From Actinomycetaceae bacterium (GTDB lineage: Bacteria; Actinomycetota; Actinomycetes; Actinomycetales; Actinomycetaceae): DNA of 64,000 bases. Made by a program: the position numbers and the translations under genes. The notes under the pieces are model-generated. The model was given only the letters and a program-made list of their open reading frames with translations, ran no database searches and was not told the DNA's origin. Of this stretch, positions 28,481-38,400 are shown piece after piece (the stretch's first letter is position 1; every line of letters starts with the position of its first letter). The stretch lies in the NCBI GenBank assembly GCA_030538185.1, contig JAUNUK010000003.1:174125-238124 (forward strand), in the 5' to 3' direction.

Positions 28481-29119
28481 ATGCAAGAGGCCAATGCTCG
28501 CGAGGCGATATGCGATGTGGGCCTACGAATGTGGCAACGCCGCATGGTGAGTGCCAACGATGGGAATATCTCTGTGCGTTTAGACAATGATCTAATTCTT
28601 TGTACCCCAACAGGCGTATCAAAGGGCAGATTGAATCCCCAGGAACTACCGATAGTTAATCTCCAAGGCGAGGTCGTGCAGTCTTCAACAACCGCACGCC
28701 CCTCCTCGGAAATCAATATGCATCTCCAGGTGTATCGGGATAACCCTGAGATCAACGCAGTCGTTCATGCACACCCCATTGCCGCCACTCTTTTCGCGAT
28801 TCGAGGTCAAGGGATTTCCAATCAGATGCTTCCAGAAAGTGTCGTGGCCTTACCTGATGTTCCTGTAGCGTCCTATTCCACGCCGTCCACCGCGGCGGTT
28901 GGTGCGTCGGTCTCGCCTTTTACCCACACCCACCGGGCATGTTTACTCGAACAACATGGGGCATTGACCTGGGACACTAGCCTTGAAGGCGCGTACCTGA
29001 ACATGGAGCGTCTTGAGAACATCGCTCAACTGGAGCTTTTGTTCGAGGTCCATTCAGGCGCAAGGGATCTGCCACAAGCAGAGATCCTTAATCTCAAAGA
29101 ACTTTTTGGTGCCGCCTGA
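28481..29119 (+). CDS. Class II aldolase (FucA/DrdA/AraD family)
   Basis: 212 residues. Zinc ligands in VVHAHPIAA and LEQHGALTW and the catalytic Glu in SSEINMHLQ are present, as is the phosphate-binding NDGNISVRLDN region. Such enzymes split ketose-1-phosphates to DHAP and an aldehyde. Two substrates are plausible: L-fuculose-1-phosphate (the fucose operon at 39-47 kb has no aldolase of its own) and 5-deoxyribulose- or methylthioribulose-1-phosphate (same operon as LsrF, next to mtnK/mtnA). ATG 28481 suits the AAGGAAGGA ribosome site better than the ATG at 28472. Confidence 0.85.
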   Translation: MQEANAREAICDVGLRMWQRRMVSANDGNISVRLDNDLILCTPTGVSKGRLNPQELPIVNLQGEVVQSSTTARPSSEINMHLQVYRDNPEINAVVHAHPIAATLFAIRGQGISNQMLPESVVALPDVPVASYSTPSTAAVGASVSPFTHTHRACLLEQHGALTWDTSLEGAYLNMERLENIAQLELLFEVHSGARDLPQAEILNLKELFGAA

Positions 29120-29154
29120 TTACAACAGATGCACCTGGAAGTTCAGATAATTTG

Positions 29155-29223
29155 CCGAGGGCGGAGGTCTTTGGGACTGCAGCAGTCATGCAACTGCCAC
29201 GGTCCAAAGACCTCCGCCCTCGG
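29155..29223. terminator. Bidirectional hairpin built from an inverted CCGAGGGCG pair
   Basis: Perfect 20-bp stem beginning CCGAGGGCGGAGG at 29155 and closing at 29223, with a 29-base loop, between the converging aldolase and dehydrogenase genes. Both outer arm ends are exact copies of the window-wide 9-mer. No T-run follows. Confidence 0.85.
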
Positions 29224-29237
29224 GAATTAAAATGCTG

Positions 29238-30500
29238 CTAGATATTAGGTGCGTTTTCTAGCAGGTAGTCCTCTGCTTCCTTGGACCACAAGCCGTTGTG
29301 CGCCTTGCAAATGCGGTCCAACTCAGCGTAGAAGGGATCCGTGGCACCCCGGGCTTCGAACTCGTCAATCCCGACTAGGTCCAGGTTTTTGTGCGTGTAG
29401 ATCAGCTTCTTGCCGCCAGGAATCTTCGGCAGGTTCACGGTCGTATCCGGCACGGCATTGAGTCCACCGATGTGGGTGACCATGACCTCTGGCTTGAGTC
29501 GACCTTCACCCATGAGCTTCAGTGCCTCTACCAGGTCGTCATTATTCCCACCAGAGTTCGCCACATAGTGATGGTTCAGGTAGTGAACGCCGTAGAAATT
29601 CACGGTCGCCATGAAGCCCGTGTCTGTTGGACCTGCAAAGAAGTTCATGCAACCATCCACGGCCAAAAGCGCATCACCCATCTCTACAACCGGGCGCACT
29701 GGCGCAAAGACAATAACGTCTTCATACAGTTCGCCTTCGTTCAGGGCAATCAGATGCGCAACGGGGTCATCCACTGTGCCGGTATTGACGTAGTGCAGCT
29801 CTACCCCATTGGCGGCCGCATCTTCCACCGTCAACAGTGACGCAGCCCTGTCCAAACGGGCCTGGTCAATGTCAGTGACAACGACGCGCTTGGGCTTGCG
29901 ATCTGCGTGAATGGCGTAGTCAATGGCACCCAAACCCATGGGACCCACCGAGGCCAACAAGGCCAGCGAGCCGCCCTCGACAATGCCCATCTTGTGTTCA
30001 TAAGAACCCTGCTCGGTGTGGTACATGGCGTTAAAGCCACCGATCACACAGGAAACGGGCTCTGCCAGGGACGATACGAAGAAGGAATCCGCCTTTGCTT
30101 CCAGCAGGCAGTCCATTTCCATGACCTCATTGGGCAAAATGACGTGGGTGGCGTTGCCCCCAACCCAACGGTATGAGTACCCGGGTGCCCACTGGGTGCC
30201 CTGGTAGTTCAGCGCGGGCTGGATAGTAAAGCGCATGCCGGGCTTGAATTTGTCCGCCCACTTGGAACCGACTTCCTTGATGGTGCCACACAGTTCGTGG
30301 CCCACAATAATGGGTTCTTCTGCCAGTTTGTGGCGCACGCGTTTGTGTTTTTCACCTTGTAGGGCCAGTTTGTGGCTGGACATACAGATGGAATCTGTGA
30401 CGACCTCGGCCAGAATTTCGTCGTCGCCCAAGGCGGGCAGCTCGAATTCATCGACGCGCAGGTCCTCAACCCCGTGAAGCCTTACTGCTTTGATTTTCAA
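29238..30500 (-). CDS. Zinc-type sugar-phosphate dehydrogenase, L-sorbose-1-phosphate-reductase (SorE)-like
   Basis: 420 residues, medium-chain dehydrogenase fold. CMSSHKLALQGEKHK and VGHELCGTIKEVG lie in the catalytic domain; LALLASVGPMGLGAIDYA is the Rossmann segment. The first metal site has Cys and the GHE motif. The overall length and motifs resemble SorE-like enzymes that reduce a ketose-1-phosphate to a hexitol phosphate, but the substrate is not proven. TTG start at 30500 with AAAGGAG six bases upstream. Last gene of the deoR-E2-E3-E1-PHP-SDR operon. Confidence 0.78.
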   Translation of the reverse strand: MKIKAVRLHGVEDLRVDEFELPALGDDEILAEVVTDSICMSSHKLALQGEKHKRVRHKLAEEPIIVGHELCGTIKEVGSKWADKFKPGMRFTIQPALNYQGTQWAPGYSYRWVGGNATHVILPNEVMEMDCLLEAKADSFFVSSLAEPVSCVIGGFNAMYHTEQGSYEHKMGIVEGGSLALLASVGPMGLGAIDYAIHADRKPKRVVVTDIDQARLDRAASLLTVEDAAANGVELHYVNTGTVDDPVAHLIALNEGELYEDVIVFAPVRPVVEMGDALLAVDGCMNFFAGPTDTGFMATVNFYGVHYLNHHYVANSGGNNDDLVEALKLMGEGRLKPEVMVTHIGGLNAVPDTTVNLPKIPGGKKLIYTHKNLDLVGIDEFEARGATDPFYAELDRICKAHNGLWSKEAEDYLLENAPNI

Positions 30501-30521
30501 CTGTCTCTCCTTTAGTTTCGC

Positions 30522-31625
30522 CTAGTTCAACATGACTTGGCCACCGGTCACAGGCAGGGCCTGACCGGTCTCGTAACATTGCTCAACCAGATAGTTGAGC
30601 GCTCGTAGTACGTCTTCACCCTGAGCCCCGCGGCCCATGGGAACCTTCGCTTCGTAAAACGCCTTGACGTCCGCAATCGATGTGGCGCCCGGGACCTTGC
30701 CAGCGCGCAAGTACTGCACAAACAGGCCATTGTCAGGGTCTGACCACAGGGGTCCTTCAAAGAAGTTTCCGGGGCAAATCGCATTCACCTTTACGCCGTA
30801 TTCCACCAGTTCCAGGGCAAAGGACTGCACCAGCCCCAGGGAGCCGAACTTGGAGCCGGCATAGGCCGCATTTTTATTCGACCCTTCCAGGCCAGACTTG
30901 GAGTTAATCTGGACGATGTCGGTCATCCAGGTGGGCGCTGTGCGGTGTTGAGCAGCCAACAAGGCTGCGACCTGCTTGACTACCAGGAAAAAGGCCGTGT
31001 AGTTGACCTCTGTGACGAAGCGGAAATCCTTGGATGACTGCGTCAAAACCGATTCGGAGCGAAGCACGCCAGCATTGGATACCAACACATCCAGGCCACC
31101 AGTAACCGTAGCAACCTGGGCACACAGGGCTGCAACACTGTCTTCATTGGACACATCGACCTTCAAGGGGTGCGTGATGTCTGCGCCGAGTTCGCTGTTC
31201 AGTTCAGTAGACAGGGCCGCAGCGCCATCAATATTCAGGTCTGCGATATAGACGAAAGCACCGGCCTTGACCAGGCCCCGTACCAGTTCTTCACCGAAAC
31301 CTTGAGCGCCACCCGTCACCAGGGCTACGCGGCCTTTGACCGGGCGATCACCTGTGGGCAAAGCGCGCACCGAGAACAGTAGCAACTCTGCGCCATCCTT
31401 CACGCGCAGGCAGACAGGCAGGGTCGGTAACCCTTTGAGCTGGTCATTAACTGCGCCTGTCGCTAGGTCAGCGGCATCAATCTCGAGGGCAGCCTCACAT
31501 GGGACACCCTCACTGGTAATCGAGCAGTCTGCAGGGCTGTCTTCCAGGCGCACAATCACCGGGCTTCCTGTGGCCGTGATGAGCGCCCCGCGCAGCAGTG
31601 GTGCCAGTTCCACTATGTCAATCAT
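30522..31625 (-). CDS. SDR, sorbitol-6-phosphate-2-dehydrogenase-like, with N-terminal extension
   Basis: 367 residues from ATG 31625 (GGAAGG upstream). Residues about 1-105 are an extra domain (PADCSITSEGVPCEAALEI..) with no motif I recognise. The SDR core follows: TGGAQGFGEE (cofactor loop), SNAG, catalytic Ser in INSKSGLEG and Tyr/Lys in AYAGSKFG. Related proteins oxidise hexitol-6-phosphates to ketose-1-phosphates. Placed with the SorE-like enzyme it suggests interconversion of ketose-1-phosphates and polyol phosphates. Confidence 0.8.
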   Translation of the reverse strand: MIDIVELAPLLRGALITATGSPVIVRLEDSPADCSITSEGVPCEAALEIDAADLATGAVNDQLKGLPTLPVCLRVKDGAELLLFSVRALPTGDRPVKGRVALVTGGAQGFGEELVRGLVKAGAFVYIADLNIDGAAALSTELNSELGADITHPLKVDVSNEDSVAALCAQVATVTGGLDVLVSNAGVLRSESVLTQSSKDFRFVTEVNYTAFFLVVKQVAALLAAQHRTAPTWMTDIVQINSKSGLEGSNKNAAYAGSKFGSLGLVQSFALELVEYGVKVNAICPGNFFEGPLWSDPDNGLFVQYLRAGKVPGATSIADVKAFYEAKVPMGRGAQGEDVLRALNYLVEQCYETGQALPVTGGQVMLN

Positions 31626-31673
31626 CTTGTCTTCCTTCCGCATCTGTCGATACACGCCTTGTCAGGCGCAGTT

Positions 31674-33050
31674 TTAAGCCTTGAGTTTCCCCAGTTCTTC
31701 CACGCAGTCCGCGACATCTGTTTCACCAATAGCAAGGGCATGCCCCAAACGGGCATACGTTTCTAAGCGCGTGTCTAGGTTTTCGATCGGGTTTCCTTGT
31801 CCCAAGATGCTCAATGTGTGATCTACATTCGACAGCGCCTCGTGAGCTACCAGCGCCCAGGTCGTAGTGTTCAGGTGGGCATTGGCTGGGTCTTGCAGCT
31901 GTGGGCAGTTGAATGTCTGCCTGGGCTGGTTAATGTCCACACCAGAGACCTGCAATAAACCGCGTTCAGCCGCTAAAGCAGAAATTCTGGCCATTTGTTC
32001 GGGGGTATTTCGGGTAGGCATGTAGGTGACTGCCCTAAACCCAATCTGGACCAAATAGTCCAGTAGATCTTCTAGGAACTCGTCTTCAAATTTTTCGGCC
32101 TTCTTATCCCCGGTCGCTGAGGCAGTAACGTCCCCTAAATACGGGTACGCAGCAACAGCCCCAATGGAGTCGGCAAAGCGGACAACCTCGGCGGCTGTGT
32201 AGAGCTCATCCGTCGGCTGGATATAGATCCGGTCAAGGTATTCAGATTTGAGAATCCCGAGCAGGTCATAGTCCAGATACGGGTTTTCTGGGTCAGCAAG
32301 GGTTTGCCTCAAGGCCGCTGGAACGTTCATTCCAAGTTTATTGCCGAGGGCGTCAAGTAGCTGCTGACCTCTACCAAAACCGCTGATGAGAGCCCTAGCC
32401 ATGGCTGCTAACAGGTGACGTTCCGTAATGCTGCCGCCGTTTGAGTACTGTGAACGCTCAACGACGTCGCGCTGCCAGTCGAAAGTCGCGATTGAAAAAC
32501 CTTCTAAAATCTCATTCGCTCGCGCTGCCATTTTTTCTGTGCGTTCATACCTGGCCTTGCGTACGGGTTCTAAGAATGCTTCAACTTCGTTACTTGCACG
32601 CGCCGGGACACCTTGGACCGTCAGATAGGCCACCCCGTAAGAGTCAGGGTTGTTTATCTTTCGAGCCTCAAACGCCCCAGTACCAGCCCTGCGTTCATCG
32701 TGGGAGTGAATAAAGGCGCGGATCTCAAATCCAGTGATGGCGCCCATACCAAGACGTTTACAAGCCCCGGACATCTCGGGGGCTGCCTTATAAGAATCGT
32801 GGTCTACCGAGCCCACAACCGGGAGCCCTGCCATTCGCCCTCGCAAAGCTGCGAAAGTTGGGGTGTATGGGCTGAAGGAATACACCGTGTGAATATGGTT
32901 ATTGGATTCGCCAATAAAGTCTGGAAAGTCCGGTCCCGCAACCAAACATTCAGCCAAGTACTCGTCTAAAGCGGCCAGGCGCTCGCCTTGGCCCAAGGCA
33001 GGATCGTTCATGGCCCAATAGGCCACAGACGGTACAGGACTTACAGACAT
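31674..33050 (-). CDS. PHP-domain metallohydrolase-like protein
   Basis: 458 residues. NHIHTVYSFSPYTP near residue 55 and SVDHDSYKAAPE near 88 are PHP motifs I and II (metal ligands His-x-His and Asp-His); VSGVDINQPRQTF near the C-terminus could supply a late ligand. PHP proteins hydrolyse phosphate esters, for example histidinol phosphate or cyclic phosphates. The substrate is unknown, but it belongs to a sugar-phosphate operon. The ATG at 33050 has GGAG six bases upstream; the ATG at 33062 is too close to its site. Confidence 0.75.
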   Translation of the reverse strand: MSVSPVPSVAYWAMNDPALGQGERLAALDEYLAECLVAGPDFPDFIGESNNHIHTVYSFSPYTPTFAALRGRMAGLPVVGSVDHDSYKAAPEMSGACKRLGMGAITGFEIRAFIHSHDERRAGTGAFEARKINNPDSYGVAYLTVQGVPARASNEVEAFLEPVRKARYERTEKMAARANEILEGFSIATFDWQRDVVERSQYSNGGSITERHLLAAMARALISGFGRGQQLLDALGNKLGMNVPAALRQTLADPENPYLDYDLLGILKSEYLDRIYIQPTDELYTAAEVVRFADSIGAVAAYPYLGDVTASATGDKKAEKFEDEFLEDLLDYLVQIGFRAVTYMPTRNTPEQMARISALAAERGLLQVSGVDINQPRQTFNCPQLQDPANAHLNTTTWALVAHEALSNVDHTLSILGQGNPIENLDTRLETYARLGHALAIGETDVADCVEELGKLKA

Positions 33051-33132
33051 TGTTTTCTCCATCTCTCCGAGGTGGGGGCCCTTCGAAGGGAATGTGCAGC
33101 CCCCACCTCGGAAACTCTTTCCTTTGGGCTAA

Positions 33133-35592
33133 TCAGACACCCAAACGGGCACGGCGCAGCATTTCACCTTCGGTTTGTACCGTTGCTGGCACGTGGCCGG
33201 GCAGGGGCAAGATGCGTTCGTGGATGGTGTCCAAGAACCAGTCGACCTGCGGGAAGAAGTGTTCTTCCATCTCGGCGGCCGGCGTGATCTCATTGCGTGA
33301 ACCAATAACCGCGACAGGCGCATCCAGGTGATCGAAGGCCAGGGTCTGCACGTTGGAGGCCACGGTGTGCAGGAAGGACCCGCGCTCTACCGCATCGGAG
33401 GCCAAGACCAGACGCCCGGTCTTCTTCACGGAGGTGATCAGCTTGTCGTAGTTCAACGGCGCAATGTAGCGCAGGTCGATGACCTCGGCTGATATGCCGT
33501 ACTTTTCTTGCAAGACGTCTGCTGCCTTGGTGGCCTTGTACAAGGTGGCGCCCAAGGTGGCAATCGTAATGTCGCTGCCCTCGCGGCGGATTGCTGGCTC
33601 GCCCTCGGGTGTTTCGTAGTAGCCCTCGGGCACGCCGCCGACCTCGAACTCTTCGCCGATGTCGTACAGCAGTTGCGACTCAAAGAAGATAACCGGGTCG
33701 GAGCCACGCAAGGCGCGGTTCAACATGCCCTTTGCATCCGTGGGCGTGGCCGGGAAGTAGACCTTGAGGCCCGGGATGTGTGCGACCAAAGCAGCCCAGT
33801 CTTGAGAGTGCTGCGCGCCGTACTTATTGCCAACGGATACGCGCACAACCAGCGGCATTTCCAACAGGCCAGCCGACATGGATTGCCACTTGGAGGCCTG
33901 GTTGAAGATTTCGTCACCCGCGCGACCCAGGAAGTCACAGTACATGAGCTCTACCAAGGCACGTCCACCGCTCAGGGCGTAGCCCACGCCAGCACCCACA
34001 ATGGCTGCTTCAGAGATGGGCGAGTTGAACAGGCGCTTGTAGGGCAGCAGTTCGGTCAGGCCGCGGTAGACGGCGAAAGCGCCACCCCAGTCGCGGTTTT
34101 CTTCGCCCCAGGCGGCCAGGGTCGGATCGGTTGCGAAGCGGTGTGCCACTGCCTCAAACAGGCCGTCCCTGTACTGATACATTTTCACCTTGGACACGGG
34201 TTTGCCGTTTTCGTCCTTGGCGGTGCGCACCTTTTTGGCAATCGCCTTCACGCGAGCGTTTTCGGCCAAAGCTTCGCTGAGTTCAGGTTCGCGCGAGGTG
34301 TCCAGTGAGTCCTTCGGGTTTTCCGAGAACATGACACCCTGGATAAAGGTCGGGTCGATGTACGGGCTTTGTGTCTCGTCTGTTGCCAGCTTGATGACCT
34401 TGGTCAGGCGGTCAATGTACCTGGCCTCGATGTTTTCCACGTCCGAGGTGGACAGGACCTTGTTTTCCACCAGGTAGGCTGCGAAGTCCTTGATCGAGTC
34501 GGCTTCTTCCCACAGGGCAACTTCTTCCTTGGTGCGGTAAGAGGAGGCGTCCGAGGGCGAGTGGCCGGAAATGCGGTACGTGATGGTGTCCATCAAGACA
34601 GGTCCGCGTCCTTCTTCCAGGATCTTCTTCTTGCGGGCCGTGGCTTCGGCGACGGCCAGGGGGTCGTAGCCGTCGACACGCTCGGCGTGCATGGCCTCGG
34701 GGTTCACGCCGGCTCCCACGCGGGCAACCATCTTGTAGCCCATGGTTTCCCCGCTGGTCTGTCCGCCCATGCCGTAGAAGTTATTGAAGAAGTTGAACAT
34801 GATGGGGGGTGCCCCACCTGCTTCTTCTCCCCACAGTTCACGGTACTGGTCCATGGAGGCCATCATCATGGCTTCCCACACGGGTCCACAGCCCATGGAG
34901 GCGTCCCCGATGTTGGCGATGACGATTCCGGGCTTGCCGTTGATGCGCTTGAACAGTGCCGAACCGGTGGCAATGTCGGCTGAACCGCCCACAATCGCGT
35001 TATTGGGCATGGAGCCAAAAGGTGCGAAGAAGGCGTGCATGGAGCCGCCCAGGCCACGGTTGAATCCTGCCTTGCGGGCGAAGATCTCGGCCACGGTTCC
35101 AAAGAGGATGAAGTTCTCTGTCAGTTCCTCATCGTTGTTGAAGCCGACCTTTTCTGCCAAGGCTAGGGTTTCGCCGTCCAGGAAGTCCTTCATGACCTGG
35201 TCCAGTTCGGCCTTGGGCAGTTTGCGCGAGGCCGAGTAACACTTGGACAGGATTTCGCCGTGTGAACGGTGTGAGCCAAACAGGAAGTCGTGCGGGTCCA
35301 AAACTGCCGACTGGCCGACCGTGGCTGCTTCCTGACCCAAGGACAAGTGAGCAGGTCCACGGTGGTTATACTCCACGCCATTCCATGATCCCGTGGTCTT
35401 AATCGAGTTCAGCATGGTTTCGAACTGACGCACGGCAATCATGTCGTGCAGCATGTGGATCAAGCCATCGTTTCCGAATGTGGCTTGTTCTTTTTCGAAG
35501 TTACGCACGTACTGATTGACAGGGATGTCCGGGATTTCAATCTTCCCTGGTCTGCGTACCTCAGATGGGTCGACGATTAAGTGTTTTGGCAT
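33133..35592 (-). CDS. Thiamine-diphosphate dehydrogenase E1, alpha and beta subunits fused
   Basis: 819 residues. Residues about 45-440 are the E1-alpha type ([17 protein letters not shown], and ThDP-binding [22 protein letters not shown]). Residues about 470-815 are the E1-beta type (DRD-like [32 protein letters not shown], and the C-terminal transketolase domain [22 protein letters not shown]). It decarboxylates a 2-oxoacid, or cleaves acetoin, and passes the acyl group to the E2 encoded two genes upstream. Most actinobacterial pyruvate E1 proteins are the unrelated AceE type, so this complex is probably specialised. AAGGAG precedes the ATG. Confidence 0.87.
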   Translation of the reverse strand: MPKHLIVDPSEVRRPGKIEIPDIPVNQYVRNFEKEQATFGNDGLIHMLHDMIAVRQFETMLNSIKTTGSWNGVEYNHRGPAHLSLGQEAATVGQSAVLDPHDFLFGSHRSHGEILSKCYSASRKLPKAELDQVMKDFLDGETLALAEKVGFNNDEELTENFILFGTVAEIFARKAGFNRGLGGSMHAFFAPFGSMPNNAIVGGSADIATGSALFKRINGKPGIVIANIGDASMGCGPVWEAMMMASMDQYRELWGEEAGGAPPIMFNFFNNFYGMGGQTSGETMGYKMVARVGAGVNPEAMHAERVDGYDPLAVAEATARKKKILEEGRGPVLMDTITYRISGHSPSDASSYRTKEEVALWEEADSIKDFAAYLVENKVLSTSDVENIEARYIDRLTKVIKLATDETQSPYIDPTFIQGVMFSENPKDSLDTSREPELSEALAENARVKAIAKKVRTAKDENGKPVSKVKMYQYRDGLFEAVAHRFATDPTLAAWGEENRDWGGAFAVYRGLTELLPYKRLFNSPISEAAIVGAGVGYALSGGRALVELMYCDFLGRAGDEIFNQASKWQSMSAGLLEMPLVVRVSVGNKYGAQHSQDWAALVAHIPGLKVYFPATPTDAKGMLNRALRGSDPVIFFESQLLYDIGEEFEVGGVPEGYYETPEGEPAIRREGSDITIATLGATLYKATKAADVLQEKYGISAEVIDLRYIAPLNYDKLITSVKKTGRLVLASDAVERGSFLHTVASNVQTLAFDHLDAPVAVIGSRNEITPAAEMEEHFFPQVDWFLDTIHERILPLPGHVPATVQTEGEMLRRARLGV

Positions 35593-35614
35593 GTCTTGGC
35601 TCCTTGTTATTCGT

Positions 35615-36982
35615 TCAAATCTTTACTGCCCACGCGGCTTCACGAATGAGCTCACTGACGGTGGGATGAGGGATGGTGAGTTGACGCAAGTCTCCTAACA
35701 TCATTTCTAGTTCGAGGACGGCTACTGCGCCCCATATCATTTCGGAGGCGTAAGAGGCTATGACCTGGATACCAAGGACTTGTTGTGACTCGGCATCGAC
35801 CACGATCTTGGCGGCACCTGGTGCCCTAAAGCTGGTCTCCGCAACATAGCGCCCAGACATGTATCCGGGGGCGGTTGCCGTCACGACCTCGTAGCCAGCC
35901 TCACGGGCTTGGTCTTCCGTCAGGCCTACGCCTGCGACCTCGGGTTGTGTGTAGATAACCCAGGGGACCATGTTGGTGCGCAGGATTTCACCGCGCCTGT
36001 GTGCCTGCGGATCAAGAATGTTTGCAACCGCGACCTCGGCCATACGGTAGGCGGAGTGTGCCAGCAGTGATTTGCCGTTGACGTCACCAATTGCCCAGAC
36101 ATTAGGCAGGTTGGTGCGCATGCGCTCGTCGGCTACTACCCCTCCGCGATACAGGTCCAGGCCGCTTTCTTGGGCTCCCCAGCCTTCCACCGCTGCCTTG
36201 CGACCCACGGCCACCAAGATGGTGTCGGCTTCGACGGTTTCTTCCGCGCCCGCGGCCGACAGGTAATGTACCGTGCCGCCCTCGACCTTTGTCACCTTGC
36301 AACCCAGGCTGAAGGTGATTTCGGGCATGGACTTGCGCATCATGACTGCCAGATCCTTGTCCACCATGGGTGCGATTTCGGGCATCATTTCGATGACTGA
36401 GACCTTGGAACCCAGTGCAGCAAAGAGCTGTGCGAACTCCACGCCGATCACTCCGCCACCAATGACGGCCAGGCGACCAGGCACTTCAGGGATGGACAGC
36501 AAGCCCGTCGAATCCACGACGGAGGGATTGTCTTGCAAACCCGGGATCGGTGGAATGACCGGTACAGAACCTGTCGCGATAATGACGTGTTCGGACTCGA
36601 TAAGCTCGCCGTTTACCTCAACACGACCTGGCCCTTTGAAGACGCCGTATCCCTTAATGACATTGACGCCCAAACGCTTTTCCATGGCCCCGATGCCGCC
36701 GACCAGGCCTTTGACGACCTCGTTCTTCCAGGACTGCATCTTTGCCCAGTCGTAACTGGCGCCCTCAACATTCACGCCGTAGGCCGAAGAATGTAGGGCG
36801 TGCGAGTACAGCTTTGCCGAGTTCAATAGTGTTTTGGTCGGGATACAGCCGACGTTCAAACACGTGCCACCCAGTTCGTCAGCTTCTACGAGTACGACCT
36901 TCTTGCCAGCATGTGCCAGGCGTTCAGCCGCCAGGTACCCACCGGGTCCACCACCCAGGATTGTTACATCCACCTTTGTCAT
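35615..36982 (-). CDS. lpdA: Dihydrolipoamide dehydrogenase (E3)
   Basis: 455 residues. FAD motif [14 protein letters not shown], redox disulfide in [19 protein letters not shown]-binding [19 protein letters not shown] and C-terminal His-Glu region TIPHPTVSE. It reoxidises dihydrolipoyl-E2 with NAD. ATG 36982 is preceded by AGGAAG; the gap to the E2 stop is 11 bases. Confidence 0.94.
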   Translation of the reverse strand: MTKVDVTILGGGPGGYLAAERLAHAGKKVVLVEADELGGTCLNVGCIPTKTLLNSAKLYSHALHSSAYGVNVEGASYDWAKMQSWKNEVVKGLVGGIGAMEKRLGVNVIKGYGVFKGPGRVEVNGELIESEHVIIATGSVPVIPPIPGLQDNPSVVDSTGLLSIPEVPGRLAVIGGGVIGVEFAQLFAALGSKVSVIEMMPEIAPMVDKDLAVMMRKSMPEITFSLGCKVTKVEGGTVHYLSAAGAEETVEADTILVAVGRKAAVEGWGAQESGLDLYRGGVVADERMRTNLPNVWAIGDVNGKSLLAHSAYRMAEVAVANILDPQAHRRGEILRTNMVPWVIYTQPEVAGVGLTEDQAREAGYEVVTATAPGYMSGRYVAETSFRAPGAAKIVVDAESQQVLGIQVIASYASEMIWGAVAVLELEMMLGDLRQLTIPHPTVSELIREAAWAVKI

Positions 36983-36993
36983 TGTTCTTCCTT

Positions 36994-38385
36994 TCAACCG
37001 GCAATAATGAGATCGATATTAGCGATAGCGTTGCTGAGATCCTTGAGGAACCTGGCCCCGTCTGCCCCGTCCACAACACGGTGGTCGATGGTAAGTGACA
37101 GCCCAATACGGTTTTCGGTGACGCAATCTCCATATTCATCAGCCACGCATCTGGGTGTAATTGTATTGACACCCAGGATGGCCGTTTGTGGAACGTTTAG
37201 TACAGGGGTAAAGGCTTCAATCCCGAATGCACCCAAGTTAGTGATCGTGAAGGTCGCACCTGTCAGCAAATCCGGGCTAATGGAACCTTCAATAGACTGC
37301 GCAGCCAAAGCCTTTATCTGCTCAGACAGTTGACGAATCGACATGCGCGAGGCAAAACGCACAGTTGGAACGACCAGTCCACGAGGAGTGTCCACTGCCA
37401 TGCCCAGGTGTACGTCCGCGAATGAACGCATGACATTGTCTTCCAGGTGTGCGTTCATCATGGCGTAGTTGCCAATGACGCGCGTTGCCGCAAAGGAGAC
37501 CATATCCCCCAGGGTCACACCGTTTAGCCCCAGGCTTGCATCCGAATCCTTACAACGCTTGCGCAGCGCCAACAGCCCATCGGCAGGTGCGGATGTGTGC
37601 AGGGTCAGTTGCGCAGAGCTTTGCAGGGAGTACATCATGCGCTCGGCAATAACCTTGCGGATTCCCTTGATGGGAGTATCTTCAAACGCTCCCGGGAATT
37701 CCAGGCCAGTTTCCGACACAACCATTGCCGAGGGCGACGCGCCAAGACCCGCAGCGCTTGTCTCGTCTGTGGTGAGCACGCGTCCGCCCAGGCCAGAACC
37801 CTCAACGCCCGTGGGCAAGCCGTAGGCCCGGGCTGCACGTGAGGCATCCGGGATGGACTCAAGGACAGCAGCGACATCCCTTTCAATAATGCGTCCGTGT
37901 GGACCCGTGCCCCCTGCAACGTAGGCAAGGTCCAGGTTCTTGGCGGCAGCCAGGTTCTTGGCTCGCGGAGAAACGGGCGCGTTGGCATCCCCCGTCGGGG
38001 CCGGTGCGCTTGCAGCAGGTGCCGCATTAGCCGCTTGTGGAACAGATGTTCCAGCGGATGCGGCAGTGTTCTCTGGCGCGGCAGTCTCGGGTGTGCCGCC
38101 CTCGGAAGAAGAACCTACCGAGGCCAGAAGCTCGGAAATGTCTTCACCCGGCGCGCCCACAATGGCAATGGGGGCTTTTACAGGTACGTCGTCATCAACC
38201 TCGCACAGCAAAGCCAAAATTGTGCCTGCCGCACTTGAGGGAACCTCCATTGAGGATTTATCGGTTTCCACCTCGCACAGGATTGTGCCTTCGGCGATTT
38301 CATCGCCTACGCTGACGTTCCAAGCGACTATCAAACAGGACTCAACAGTATTTCCCAGTTGAGGCATTACTACAACGCTTGCCAT
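36994..38385 (-). CDS. Dihydrolipoyl acyltransferase (E2)
   Basis: 463 residues. Lipoyl domain 1-78 with the lipoylated Lys in VETDKSSMEV, Ala/Pro-rich linker (about 95-135), E1/E3-binding domain (VSPRAKNLAAAKNLDLAYVAGGTGPHGRIIERDV, about 137-172), and an acyltransferase domain ending in the catalytic HRVVDGADGARFL. First enzyme gene of the operon after the DeoR regulator. Acyl specificity (acetyl or branched) cannot be told from the motifs. Confidence 0.92.
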   Translation of the reverse strand: MASVVVMPQLGNTVESCLIVAWNVSVGDEIAEGTILCEVETDKSSMEVPSSAAGTILALLCEVDDDVPVKAPIAIVGAPGEDISELLASVGSSSEGGTPETAAPENTAASAGTSVPQAANAAPAASAPAPTGDANAPVSPRAKNLAAAKNLDLAYVAGGTGPHGRIIERDVAAVLESIPDASRAARAYGLPTGVEGSGLGGRVLTTDETSAAGLGASPSAMVVSETGLEFPGAFEDTPIKGIRKVIAERMMYSLQSSAQLTLHTSAPADGLLALRKRCKDSDASLGLNGVTLGDMVSFAATRVIGNYAMMNAHLEDNVMRSFADVHLGMAVDTPRGLVVPTVRFASRMSIRQLSEQIKALAAQSIEGSISPDLLTGATFTITNLGAFGIEAFTPVLNVPQTAILGVNTITPRCVADEYGDCVTENRIGLSLTIDHRVVDGADGARFLKDLSNAIANIDLIIAG

Positions 38386-38400
38386 TCTTCCTCCGGTTGG

